Shown here piece by piece: positions 46,000 to 54,267 of a stretch of DNA of 64,000 nucleotides (position 1 is its first letter; the number at the start of each line of letters is the position of its first letter). The position numbers and the translations under genes are program-made. The stretch is from Cellvibrionaceae bacterium (GTDB taxonomy: Bacteria > Pseudomonadota > Gammaproteobacteria > Pseudomonadales > Cellvibrionaceae): NCBI GenBank assembly GCA_021151825.1, contig JAGKWQ010000001.1:1-64000 (forward strand), read 5' to 3'. A model generated the notes under the pieces. That model did no database searches. It had not been told where the DNA came from and was given only the letters and a program-made list of their open reading frames with translations.

Positions 46000-47346
46000 A
46001 TGAGAGCGTTTAATAAAAATTATGTTTTGCCGGCAATTATTATTCTGGTTAGTGGATGTGGTGGAAGTAGCGGCAATAAAAATACGCTCGCCACAACATC
46101 CAGCATTACGTCTATTCCATCCTCGATAGCGAGTACCTCAGTCACAATCTCCTCTGTATTGAATTCATCGCCTGCAATCTCCAGCATCAATGGAGCTGTA
46201 GAAAACTCTACCACCCACTGTAATATTCCAGCGCCAAAATCGTTTGCAGATCTGCCCCAAATTGCAGCCCTACCCGATCCATTTATATCAATGAGTGGTA
46301 CACATTTAACTCAAAAGCAAGAGTGGCCATGTCGTCGCGCAGAAATTGCAGCGCAAGCGCAGTATTATGAACTGGGAACAAAACCAGCTGCACCACAACA
46401 GGTTACAGGTGTAATCAGCAATGAAAAAATTACGGTGACCATTCATGAAAATGGCAAAGAAATTTCTTTTGATGCAACGATAATCCTTCCCTCAACCGGT
46501 ACAGCCCCCTACCCGGCTATGATTGGTATTGGCAATTCATTCCTGAATAATCAAGAACTATCACAACAAGGCGTGGCAGTGATTCAATTTCCCAACAATA
46601 TAGTGGGCGAACAACAAAATGGGCAATCGCGCGGTAAAGGGAAATTTTATGAAATCTACGGCAGTGACCACACCGCCAGCGCCATGATGGCATGGTCCTG
46701 GGGCGTAAGCCGGTTGATTGATGTTTTACAAAAATCACATAACACTTTGATTGATGCAAATCGTTTAGGTGTTACAGGCTGTTCACGTAACGGTAAAGGC
46801 GCATTGGTTGCCGGTGCATTTGATGAACGCATTGCATTAACCATCATGCAGGAATCCGGTTCCGGCGGGGCTGCAAGCTGGCGAATTTCCGATGCACAAA
46901 TGGCCGCCGGACAAAATGTTCAAACCCTGCGCCAGATTGTGACAGAAAATGTCTGGTTCACTGGCCAGTTTAAAATATTCAGTGAAGCAGCCAATAAACT
47001 ACCGTTCGATCACCATAGCGTTATGGGATTAATTGCACCGCGTGGGTTATTGGTGATTGAAAACACTTCAATGGAGTGGCTGGGGAATCAGAGCACTTAC
47101 ACAACATCGATAGTTGCCCATGAAATCTGGAAAGCCTTGGGTGTTAGCGACAAAATGGGGGTATCGCAAGTTGGCGGCCATAATCATTGCCAATTACCCG
47201 CAAGCCAACAACCGGAAGTAAATGCCTTTGTTCAGAAATTCTTATTAAACGACTCAAGTGTTAACACCCGTGTACAAAAAACCGATGGTACTTTTCCCAT
47301 TGAATTATCGCGTTGGGTAAACTGGCAAACACCACTATTGAATTAA
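46000..47346 (+). CDS. Secreted CE15 glucuronoyl methylesterase-like lipoprotein
   Basis: The 448-residue protein has a lipobox (LVSGC, Cys near residue 20) followed by a Ser/Thr-rich linker to about residue 68. The CE15 catalytic domain has the nucleophile elbow GVTGCSRNGKGAL (Ser near 257), the acid region LTIMQESGSGG and the histidine in VGGHNHCQLP. CE15 enzymes cleave ester bonds between lignin and the 4-O-methyl-glucuronic acid of xylan, freeing hemicellulose from wood. The Ser-rich linker is typical of Cellvibrio carbohydrate enzymes. It stands alone. A strong hairpin follows. Confidence 0.9.
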   Translation: MRAFNKNYVLPAIIILVSGCGGSSGNKNTLATTSSITSIPSSIASTSVTISSVLNSSPAISSINGAVENSTTHCNIPAPKSFADLPQIAALPDPFISMSGTHLTQKQEWPCRRAEIAAQAQYYELGTKPAAPQQVTGVISNEKITVTIHENGKEISFDATIILPSTGTAPYPAMIGIGNSFLNNQELSQQGVAVIQFPNNIVGEQQNGQSRGKGKFYEIYGSDHTASAMMAWSWGVSRLIDVLQKSHNTLIDANRLGVTGCSRNGKGALVAGAFDERIALTIMQESGSGGAASWRISDAQMAAGQNVQTLRQIVTENVWFTGQFKIFSEAANKLPFDHHSVMGLIAPRGLLVIENTSMEWLGNQSTYTTSIVAHEIWKALGVSDKMGVSQVGGHNHCQLPASQQPEVNAFVQKFLLNDSSVNTRVQKTDGTFPIELSRWVNWQTPLLN

Positions 47347-47364
47347 TCAAAATATAAATTTAAT

Positions 47365-47394
47365 CCAGAGCCACATCTATAAATGTGGCTCTGG
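47365..47394 (+). terminator. Stem-loop after the CE15 gene
   Basis: A perfect 12-base stem (CCAGAGCCACAT with ATGTGGCTCTGG) around CTATAA, 18 bases after the CE15 stop. The T tract is absent, with AATTAATAATT following, so termination may be assisted. The remaining gap (47395-47596) shows nothing else. Confidence 0.65.
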
Positions 47395-47596
47395 AATTAA
47401 TAATTACAAACGAGCAAAAGGTTTAAGCATTGCAAGTACCCGCATAGCCAAAGCCGTAACATCATGTCATTTAAACGACAAACCTCAGAATATGCTGTTT
47501 ACGCCGTACAAATTGCAAGCACTCACCATCAATCCATTAAATTTTTTAAGATGTAGAAAATTTATAGGTGATAACTACGATAACGCGCCCAAAAAT

Positions 47597-48157
47597 CTAT
47601 AGCACTTTTGATGATGCAATCCAACTGATAACATCAGACGCATTTTCATTGGGGGGAAATACAGGGTAAAACACTTTTATTATTACGCCATTTTTGATAA
47701 TGATTGTACAACGTTTAAATAATCGCATTCCAGCCACTTCAAATGTCGGCAAGCTCAACAAATCCGCCAGCTCGTAATGTTTGTCACTGACAAGTTTAAA
47801 AGGCAAATGAAGTCGATCTACAACCTCCTGAAGGTAATCGTAGTCCTGAGTGCTAACTCCATAAATACTTGCACCTAATGCTTGTAACTCTGAATAGCTA
47901 TCTCTGAATGAACAAGCTTGAGGCGTACAACCTCGCGCGCCCGGGATTGCATCCCAACCATCAGGCAAAGCCACGTCTGGCCTACCAGTCATTGGATAAA
48001 AATATAAGACCAAAAGCGATTTAATTTCACTAAATTTAACTAGCTCACCAGCCGTTGCTTGTAATTCGATATGAGGTAAATGCTTTCCCAGTAAATGTTG
48101 GCATCCACCATCATCAACAGGAATAGGCAAATCGGAAGGCAAGTTCGTTAAATCCAT
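47597..48157 (-). CDS. Peroxiredoxin, BCP/AhpC-TSA type
   Basis: The 186-residue protein has a thioredoxin-like peroxiredoxin fold. The strand LLVLYFYPMTG is followed by a 14-residue Pro/Asp-rich insertion and then IPGARGCTPQACSFRD. The peroxidatic Cys sits in RGCT and a second Cys lies five residues later, as in atypical two-Cys BCP enzymes. Downstream are FKLVSDKHYELADLL and the strand CTIIIKNGVIIKVFY. It should reduce peroxides with thioredoxin-type donors. It is divergent from the biosynthetic island 611 bases away and shares its raised AT content, so it could be a resistance gene for an oxidising product. That link is speculative. Confidence 0.85.
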   Translation of the reverse strand: MDLTNLPSDLPIPVDDGGCQHLLGKHLPHIELQATAGELVKFSEIKSLLVLYFYPMTGRPDVALPDGWDAIPGARGCTPQACSFRDSYSELQALGASIYGVSTQDYDYLQEVVDRLHLPFKLVSDKHYELADLLSLPTFEVAGMRLFKRCTIIIKNGVIIKVFYPVFPPNENASDVISWIASSKVL

Positions 48158-48768
48158 AAATCATCCTGGAAAATTAAGTTTAGAAAATATGAAAGCCCAA
48201 AGCATTGAGATAATAATCGTTAAATAGCATCCAACGCAAAGTGCAGAGACCATATTTTTTAATGTGCAGTAAAAACTTACTTATCTTGCATCAGAATCAA
48301 CCTCAAGGATTAGTTACGCGCCATATAAAAAGGATTACTTAATTCACTCAAACTGCTTTCCATATAAAAATCACCAGACATACATGTACTGCAAAAAAAC
48401 TTTCTTAAATATTAAATAAAAATTTAATGACAAATTATTTGACAACGTTGTTTTACGAAGATAACCTGCGCGCAAATGATAACTTTCCAGGATTGAAAAT
48501 GACGAACAAAAAAGGGAATCCCCTTCCTTCATCTATATTTTTTGTCGCAGCTTTTAATACATTTAACGATTATTTAGTTATGCGATAAATCAATCCTCTA
48601 ATGCATTGATGATACCCATGCTCTTCAGGTGGAAAATTCGTATGCACAAAAAATAGAATATAAAAGCATCATTAAAAATTTCAGTAAATTTTGGCTGATC
48701 TTACTATCAATTTTTTAGACGAAACGGGATAGAAAGATATGGAACTGTCCATAAAGGAATAAAATAGT
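48158..48768. other. 611-base AT-rich intergenic region before the biosynthetic island
   Basis: No coding gene was found. It contains an 11-of-12 match to the nag-type operator (GACAACGTTGTT at 48441-48452), a GGGAATCCCC-centred stem near 48510-48525, and an extended AT-rich leader up to the first island gene, whose ribosome site is AAAGGAATAAAATAGT. Promoters for the peroxiredoxin gene (minus) and the island (plus) should be here. Confidence 0.5.
48441..48452. promoter_or_regulatory. Imperfect nag-type operator upstream of the biosynthetic island
   Basis: GACAACGTTGTT differs at the last base from the palindrome found before nagK and the TonB receptor. It lies 317 bases before the first island gene. 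It may link the island to GlcNAc control or be chance. Confidence 0.35.
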
Positions 48769-49665
48769 ATGCGCATGCATGATTTTTTAGAATTAAATAC
48801 AAAAATAATAGCGCTTCATCGCGTATTACCCGAAAAACAGATTGAAAACGGTCTCATTGATACGACCAGCATGGTGACATCGTCTGAAAAGCTAGAATAC
48901 TTTATCAATAGCTTTTTGAATGGTGGCGGTGAATTTGTATCGGTGGACGATGCAATATTTTCTAGCAATGAAAAAAAGGCAAGAATAGCCATAACTGTGG
49001 ATGATGGTTATATTGATTTTTATGATCAACTTTATCCTTTGCTTAATAAATATAAAATTCCTGCATGCATATATGTTATTAGCGGCTTCCCAGATAACAA
49101 CTGCTTTGACTCTTATGGCACATTAGCGGATTTTATCGAAAAAAATACAAATCATAGCTTTATTATCAACGGGAAAAATTATGATTTAAGCTTTAAAACC
49201 CATAAAGAAAAAAAAGAAGTACTCTTATTATTAGATGAAATAATTGAAGGGCTTATCTGTAATCATGATATGCAGGATGCATTCTCAATAATTGGGATAC
49301 CCTCTTTTAATGAACAAAAACGCTTGACCCTTTCATGGGACAATATCTCCGAGCTGAATAAAAATAACCTAATTACAGTAGGCTCTCATAGTGTAAGTCA
49401 CCCTCGGTTAACAAAATCGTCCACAGCTAAAATAATCGCCGAACTTAAAGATTCAAAGTTACGATTAGAGGAAATGTTAAACACTCAGATCGATCATTTT
49501 GCTTATCCATATGGTGACCACAACCTTCTTACAGCTGATATCGCCAAAAATGCCGGATACAAATCGGCTGTGACAATTATACCAGGCAACATAGATACTT
49601 CATCAGCAAATTTCTATGCGCTACCCAGGATATGGCTTGATAGAAATTTTAATGTAGTAATTTAA
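48769..49665 (+). CDS. NodB-type polysaccharide deacetylase family protein (island gene 1)
   Basis: The 298-residue cytosolic protein has the CE4 homology domain: motif 1 IAITVDDGYIDF (Asp-Asp metal/base pair, near residue 75), motif 2 VGSHSVSHPRL (HxxxH metal ligands, near 205) and motif 3 FAYPYGDHN (near 244). These enzymes remove N- or O-acetyl groups from glycans with a divalent metal; several act on biosynthetic intermediates such as N-acetyl-sugar conjugates. It lacks a signal peptide, so an intracellular substrate is likely. It opens a nine-gene same-strand cluster, 44 bases before the glycosyltransferase, suggesting that the transferred sugar is later de-acetylated. Confidence 0.87.
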   Translation: MRMHDFLELNTKIIALHRVLPEKQIENGLIDTTSMVTSSEKLEYFINSFLNGGGEFVSVDDAIFSSNEKKARIAITVDDGYIDFYDQLYPLLNKYKIPACIYVISGFPDNNCFDSYGTLADFIEKNTNHSFIINGKNYDLSFKTHKEKKEVLLLLDEIIEGLICNHDMQDAFSIIGIPSFNEQKRLTLSWDNISELNKNNLITVGSHSVSHPRLTKSSTAKIIAELKDSKLRLEEMLNTQIDHFAYPYGDHNLLTADIAKNAGYKSAVTIIPGNIDTSSANFYALPRIWLDRNFNVVI

Positions 49666-49709
49666 TAATATTTGGATAACCCAATGTGATAAATGGATGG
49701 AGGTGTTAA

Positions 49710-50603
49710 TTGGAATTATCGAAATTAAAAAGTGGGATATCGGTAGTCATTATTACCTATAACAAAATAGAGTTGCTGCTAAAAACAATAGAAAGCTTTT
49801 TGCAACAAAATGCATCTGCAAACGATTTTGAAATAATTGTCGTAGATGATGGCTCAAACAAAGAAAACATTTTAGATGTAATAGAAATACAAAATAAAAC
49901 CACAATAGATATCCTCTATATCTACCAAAAGGATCAAGGGTTTGGCGCTAGTAAAGCGCGAAATAGAGGAATCAGTGCGGCCAGATTTGAAAGAGTACTA
50001 TTTATTGATAGCGGGATCATAGCATCTAAAAATCTGATAGCGATGCATATCAAGCAACATAAGATAGGATCAAGAGACGTAATTTTTGGCTTATCTTATG
50101 GCGTCGTAGAATTTGGAATGGAAGGATTCGAATCATTAAGGGAGATAATTTCTAATTGCACAGTGGATGAGTCTTTTGAGAAGTTGCGATCTAAATCAGA
50201 GTTTTATGATTGCAGATACAATTATTTTAAAAATATATCATTTGATCTGACCTTCCTATCTACTTCGTGGGCTGCCTGCTGGGGTGGGCATGTATCAGCA
50301 AACACAAAGGATTTGATACATATTGGTGGATTTGATGAATGGTTCAATTCTTGGGGCGGAGAAGATGTGGAGCTAGCCTTTAGACTTAGAGAAGCAGGGC
50401 TAAAGTTTAAACTAATTGAAACGATGGAAACAATTCACTTACCCCATATTCGAGATGCTGACGATCAAATTAAGCTATCAAGAAAAAATATCGAGTACAT
50501 AATTGAAAAACACCAGCATCCTGAAGTGGACTTGCTTCGGCTTTTAAATTGGAAAGATATTTTAAATACAAAAATATTTGAAAAAATAGAAATTTCAGCG
50601 TGA
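49710..50603 (+). CDS. GT2 family glycosyltransferase (island gene 2)
   Basis: The start is a TTG at 49710 with GGAGG 6 bases upstream. The 297-residue enzyme has a GT-A fold: ISVVIITYNKIELLLKTIES at the start, FEIIVVDDGSNKEN near residue 47, QGFGASKARNRGI near 77, and the acceptor-site region FDEWFNSWGGEDVELAFRL near 210-229. The usual DxD metal motif reads FIDSGII (Asp-Ser-Gly), a variant seen in some GT2 members. There are no membrane helices, so it is not a NodC-like synthase. It likely transfers an activated sugar, possibly GlcNAc, to the pathway's small-molecule product. Donor and acceptor are not assignable. Confidence 0.88.
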   Translation: MELSKLKSGISVVIITYNKIELLLKTIESFLQQNASANDFEIIVVDDGSNKENILDVIEIQNKTTIDILYIYQKDQGFGASKARNRGISAARFERVLFIDSGIIASKNLIAMHIKQHKIGSRDVIFGLSYGVVEFGMEGFESLREIISNCTVDESFEKLRSKSEFYDCRYNYFKNISFDLTFLSTSWAACWGGHVSANTKDLIHIGGFDEWFNSWGGEDVELAFRLREAGLKFKLIETMETIHLPHIRDADDQIKLSRKNIEYIIEKHQHPEVDLLRLLNWKDILNTKIFEKIEISA

Positions 50604-50630
50604 AAAATTAAACGTATAGAAGGGAAATTT

Positions 50631-51233
50631 ATGCTGAGTTATGAGAAAGTTCTAAGTAAAGCCGTGAAGGAAATTGCTGGAAATGAGACTGAAATAAAGT
50701 TTTTTTTTGGCGACACAATTGCAGAAGGAGTAGCAATAAGAGCTGAATTATATTTAGAGTATGGGGAATATTATAATAGATACAATTCCACTCAAAATAC
50801 TGACCAAAACACGCTAATTGCTTGCCTGTTTGTTAATGGAATACCCGTCGCCTCTGCCGAAATCGGCAACATATCAGAGCTCGTAAAAAAGAACATGAGA
50901 GCAATGGGACATTGTATTCATCCAAATGAAATGGAAATTCGCAGATTAGTCGTAAAAAAACGAATTAGAGGGCGTCGGGAATTTGTTGTAGCGAGCCTCA
51001 TGGCCGTGGCTGCTCAAAAATATCTAGATGGATCAGCGCTGACTTATATTGGCTTCGCAAAACGCAAGAATCATTCAATATTTCCGTTCGAAACCGAAAT
51101 TCTCTGTGATTCATTTACACCTTATACAGATAGCGAGTCACTGTATGTTCTTTTTAGAGGGCAGATCGGTGAAGACTTTAAAAAGGTGCAGACTCAAGCT
51201 ATATCACTCAGAGGATTAGAATATGTTGCGTAA
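50631..51233 (+). CDS. GNAT-fold N-acyltransferase-like protein (FeeM/LuxI-type) (island gene 3)
   Basis: The 200-residue protein has features of N-acyl amino acid and homoserine-lactone synthases. These are an RAELYLEYGEYYNRY segment near residue 37 (a conserved Arg and aromatic pattern of the N-terminal half) and a strand EMEIRRLVVKKRIRGRREFV near 103, with the Glu-Arg-Leu-Val...Arg-Gly pattern used for acyl-ACP binding. A helix VVASLMAVAAQKYL follows. Family members take an acyl group from an acyl carrier protein and attach it to an amine. The cluster has a candidate carrier (gene 8) and an amine-generating deacetylase (gene 1). A simple acetyltransferase remains possible. The next gene overlaps its 3' end by 11 bases. 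Confidence 0.6.
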   Translation: MLSYEKVLSKAVKEIAGNETEIKFFFGDTIAEGVAIRAELYLEYGEYYNRYNSTQNTDQNTLIACLFVNGIPVASAEIGNISELVKKNMRAMGHCIHPNEMEIRRLVVKKRIRGRREFVVASLMAVAAQKYLDGSALTYIGFAKRKNHSIFPFETEILCDSFTPYTDSESLYVLFRGQIGEDFKKVQTQAISLRGLEYVA

Positions 51234-52644
51234 AACATTAAAGAAGGCTGTCAAAAAATACAGCTCAAGAATTACGTTTGAGAATGATACTGATCATCAA
51301 ACTATTGATAACTTATATGACCGAGTAACTTTACGTGTTTGGGAGCTAGAAGCCAATCAGGAGCAATTCGTAGCCATTAAGGGAAAAAATGATTGGTTTT
51401 CAATAGAAATGGATTTGGCTTGCCTAATTGCAGGAAAAACATTGATTGTTTTTCCTGAGCACTTCAAGAATGAAGATCTAAGTGTATTTATTAATCAGCA
51501 TGCAATTGACGAGATAGCAAGCCAGGGATACGCCCAGACACCAACATTAATAAACGACAAACGCATAGTAGATAAAGATGTTTCAACGCTAGTGTTTTCA
51601 TCGGGTACGACGGGAAAAGAAAAAGGATTAATTATTTCCGAATCAGGTAGCTACAACGCCATTAAGCTGTTTATTGAAAATTTTTCAATAAACAGTGCAG
51701 ATAGATATTATACGTTTTTGCCATTTTCTTATTATCAACAACGCGCACTTATATACACTTGTCTGATACAAAATTGTGAAATTTTTATTGGCGATAGGAA
51801 AGCATTCATTGGTCAAATGATGGCATTCAAGCCTACATGGTTAGTCATGCCACCGGTATTTTGGAAAGGCCTGCTTTTATATGCAGAAAAAATACCGCAG
51901 TCAATGCGCGATAACCTCCAAAACGAATTAACAGGGAATTTAAGATTCGGCATTACCGCAATGGCTCCAATAGCAGATTCGGATTTACATAAACTGATTG
52001 ATCTAAAAATTAATATTATTCAAACATACGCAGTAACTGAATGTGGAATAGTCTGCTGGAATACGCCAGAAAAAAATCAACTTGGTACAGTCGGTCAACC
52101 TCTTTCAGATCAGGCATTGAGTATTGATGAACAGGGCGTTGCATATATTACACGCGATCCACTCATTGCATCAGGATACTTTTATGGCGAAGAACAAGGC
52201 GTCTATACCGCAAAAAACACGGTATGCACAGGCGACGTATTAGAAGATGCAGGCAATGGATTTTACAAAATAGTAGGAAGAACAAAAGATGCAATTATAT
52301 TGCCCACAGGCAAAAAAATTCATCCAAGCAGAATAGAGTCCATGCTTGACGGCGTAGCCCTGAACAATGGATCAATTGCTGTGACGTTTTGCCAAGATAA
52401 ATCAATGGTATCTTTAAATTATTTTAATGAAAATTACGATAATCAAGTATTCGATAAAATACTAACAAGAGTATCAAATATAAACAGCAGTATTTCTGAT
52501 TTGTGTACGATAAGTTCTGTAAAAGCTTATGAAATCAATGCAACTTTTGAAAATGGAATGGTGACTAGAAATGGCAAAACAGACAGAAACGGCATTGCTA
52601 AAATTATCAGAGAACTCCAACCAATTAAATCAGAATTCGTTTGA
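51223..52644 (+). CDS. Stand-alone ANL-family adenylating enzyme (island gene 4)
   Basis: The 473-residue protein has the core motifs of acyl-CoA synthetases and NRPS A domains: A3 STLVFSSGTTGKEKG near residue 122, A5 IIQTYAVTECGIVCW near 263, A7 TVCTGDVLED near 330, A8 GFYKIVGRTKDAIILPTGKK near 343 and a complete A10 RNGKTDR with the acylation lysine near 453. It should activate a carboxylic or amino acid as an AMP ester. A natural acceptor is the carrier domain in gene 8, since no carrier is fused here. It is about 50-80 residues shorter than typical A domains, so its N-terminal subdomain is trimmed. The substrate code cannot be read with confidence. Both neighbours overlap it, implying tight co-translation. 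Confidence 0.88.
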   Translation: MLRKTLKKAVKKYSSRITFENDTDHQTIDNLYDRVTLRVWELEANQEQFVAIKGKNDWFSIEMDLACLIAGKTLIVFPEHFKNEDLSVFINQHAIDEIASQGYAQTPTLINDKRIVDKDVSTLVFSSGTTGKEKGLIISESGSYNAIKLFIENFSINSADRYYTFLPFSYYQQRALIYTCLIQNCEIFIGDRKAFIGQMMAFKPTWLVMPPVFWKGLLLYAEKIPQSMRDNLQNELTGNLRFGITAMAPIADSDLHKLIDLKINIIQTYAVTECGIVCWNTPEKNQLGTVGQPLSDQALSIDEQGVAYITRDPLIASGYFYGEEQGVYTAKNTVCTGDVLEDAGNGFYKIVGRTKDAIILPTGKKIHPSRIESMLDGVALNNGSIAVTFCQDKSMVSLNYFNENYDNQVFDKILTRVSNINSSISDLCTISSVKAYEINATFENGMVTRNGKTDRNGIAKIIRELQPIKSEFV

Positions 52645-53338
52645 TACTGATTTAATTGCAACTAAACGTTGGACATTCTCGGGGACAGTTTCTAATGCAT
52701 TTGATAGCCATGTAAGGAAATCTGTCCCTGATTATGAAATTTTTCAAAACATTATCCTGGAATACTCTTCATTTTTTATCTCCGAAGGCAGTCGAATATA
52801 TGATATTGGATGTTCGACGGGAACTACGCTCAAGCACATTGCCGATCACAACAAGGACATAAATATAGAATTGGTGGGAATTGATTGTGTCGAGGAAATG
52901 GTAATGCGATCGCGTGAGAAATTCGCGGACGACCATAGGCTAAGCGCGATTTGTACAGATGCAGTGTCTTTTGATTACATGCAGATGGATTTAATTATTT
53001 GCTGTTTAAGCCTTCAATTTATAAACAAACAGCAACGATATAATTTGATCGCCAATTTATATAAGAAATTACGTATTGGCGGTGCAATTATAATTTTTGA
53101 AAAAACGTTAGATGAACCATCCTCACTGCAAAGTATAAACAGCATTTTATACAATAAATTTAAAGTAGAACAAGGATTAACCGCAGATCAAATTATATCA
53201 AAAACTAACTCGCTCATTGGAGTGCTGGATCCTTACACCCAGGAGCAAAACTTCGCCATGCTGCGTGAAGGTGGATTTAGCCAAATAGGCTGCATCTATA
53301 AGAACTTATGTTTTGAAGGCTATTTGGGAATAAAATAA
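52571..53338 (+). CDS. CmoA-like SAM-dependent enzyme with altered carboxylate-binding site (island gene 5)
   Basis: The 255-residue protein aligns along its length with CmoA, the carboxy-S-adenosylmethionine synthase: FDSHVRKSVPDYE (CmoA FPDMIQRSVPGY), GSRIYDIGCSTGTTL (YDLGCSLGAATL), LIICCLSLQFI, RIGGAIIIFEKT and the C-terminal FEGYLGIK. CmoA makes carboxy-SAM from prephenate and SAM for tRNA wobble uridine modification. The arginine that binds the carboxy group (R199 of E. coli CmoA, from memory) falls at Thr212 in the segment IISKTNSLIGV, though the preceding Lys is kept. It may therefore be a plain methyltransferase or use another SAM derivative. The start overlaps gene 4 by 74 bases. CmoA homologues inside biosynthetic clusters are unusual. 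Confidence 0.8.
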   Translation: MAKQTETALLKLSENSNQLNQNSFDTDLIATKRWTFSGTVSNAFDSHVRKSVPDYEIFQNIILEYSSFFISEGSRIYDIGCSTGTTLKHIADHNKDINIELVGIDCVEEMVMRSREKFADDHRLSAICTDAVSFDYMQMDLIICCLSLQFINKQQRYNLIANLYKKLRIGGAIIIFEKTLDEPSSLQSINSILYNKFKVEQGLTADQIISKTNSLIGVLDPYTQEQNFAMLREGGFSQIGCIYKNLCFEGYLGIK

Positions 53339-54222
53339 TGTATATCCAAAGAACAATTAATAACAATGTTTTTAGCATGTATGACCCGGACATGAGCACG
53401 TTCCGCGAAACTTATCCTGGCGAAGAATACGAGCCGGGTGTATGCAGCCAATTACAAAGCAGTTTAATTGATGCAGATGCTTTTTTAGATATCGGCGCTC
53501 TCTATGGTTACTTTAGTCTTTACGTTCAATGTCTGGATCATGAAATCCCTATATATGCATTCGAACCAAATAGATACTACTTTAAAATACTTGAGGAAAA
53601 TATAGAAAAATCCTCAGCAAAAAATATTAAATGCATAAATGCAGGACTGGGCGAAAACATTGGTAATTCTAAAATATCTGAGAAAGCTATGTCTGCGAAT
53701 ACCAATAGCAACACCATGGATATTAGTTTCCCCAAACTGCCAGTAGCAAATGAAAAAAGCATATTCCATAAACCCTCTCCTAACAATTTTATTGAGTGGT
53801 TAATTATGGAGATGAAGTACAGAATATTAATGAAAAAACCTGCACCTCATAGTATTAAAATAATAGATTTTGACAATTGGATAAAAAATCTAAATCACCA
53901 AAATATTGTTGCAAAAATAGACATTCATGGTGCGGAAGCACTTGCCTTAAGAGGTATGAAACTGTCTTTAAGTGAAGGCAGATTCAAAAAAATATTTCTT
54001 GAAATCCATAAACCATCCATTCTACTTACAGAGTCATATGAAGAAATTTTTGATTTCTTCGATCCAAAAATTTATAGAATATTGGAAATATTCAACTATC
54101 GTAGTTCAAAATTTTCTATAAGACCTCTCAACAAAGAAGACATAGAAAATTTTTGCAAATATGATCGATGGACATGGAAGCAAAAAATAGATATGCGAAT
54201 GCTAATTATTGAAAGAATTTAA
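53338..54222 (+). CDS. FkbM family methyltransferase (island gene 6)
   Basis: The 294-residue protein has the FkbM-type SAM fold: DAFLDIGALYGYFSLYV near residue 50, YAFEPNRYYFKILEENI near 78, KCINAGLGEN near 99 and the late IDIHGAEALALRGM near 198, which corresponds to the family's K-x-D-x-E-G-x-E site. FkbM enzymes O-methylate hydroxyls of sugars and small molecules, for example in FK506 and in bacterial glycans. An insertion of about 50 residues (Ser/Asn-rich, near 120-165) separates the two halves. Its start overlaps the gene 5 stop (ATAATG), so it is co-translated. The target is probably a hydroxyl of the cluster's product. Confidence 0.88.
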   Translation: MYIQRTINNNVFSMYDPDMSTFRETYPGEEYEPGVCSQLQSSLIDADAFLDIGALYGYFSLYVQCLDHEIPIYAFEPNRYYFKILEENIEKSSAKNIKCINAGLGENIGNSKISEKAMSANTNSNTMDISFPKLPVANEKSIFHKPSPNNFIEWLIMEMKYRILMKKPAPHSIKIIDFDNWIKNLNHQNIVAKIDIHGAEALALRGMKLSLSEGRFKKIFLEIHKPSILLTESYEEIFDFFDPKIYRILEIFNYRSSKFSIRPLNKEDIENFCKYDRWTWKQKIDMRMLIIERI

Positions 54223-54267
54223 ATAATTAGAAAACTTAATCAACCCAACTGAAAATGGATATAAGAT

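Noticed and set aside
50631..51233. Reading the GNAT-fold protein as an acyl-homoserine-lactone synthase with quorum sensing.
   Set aside because: No LuxR-type regulator is in or near the cluster, and the sequence fits the wider N-acyl synthase/GNAT group as well as LuxI.
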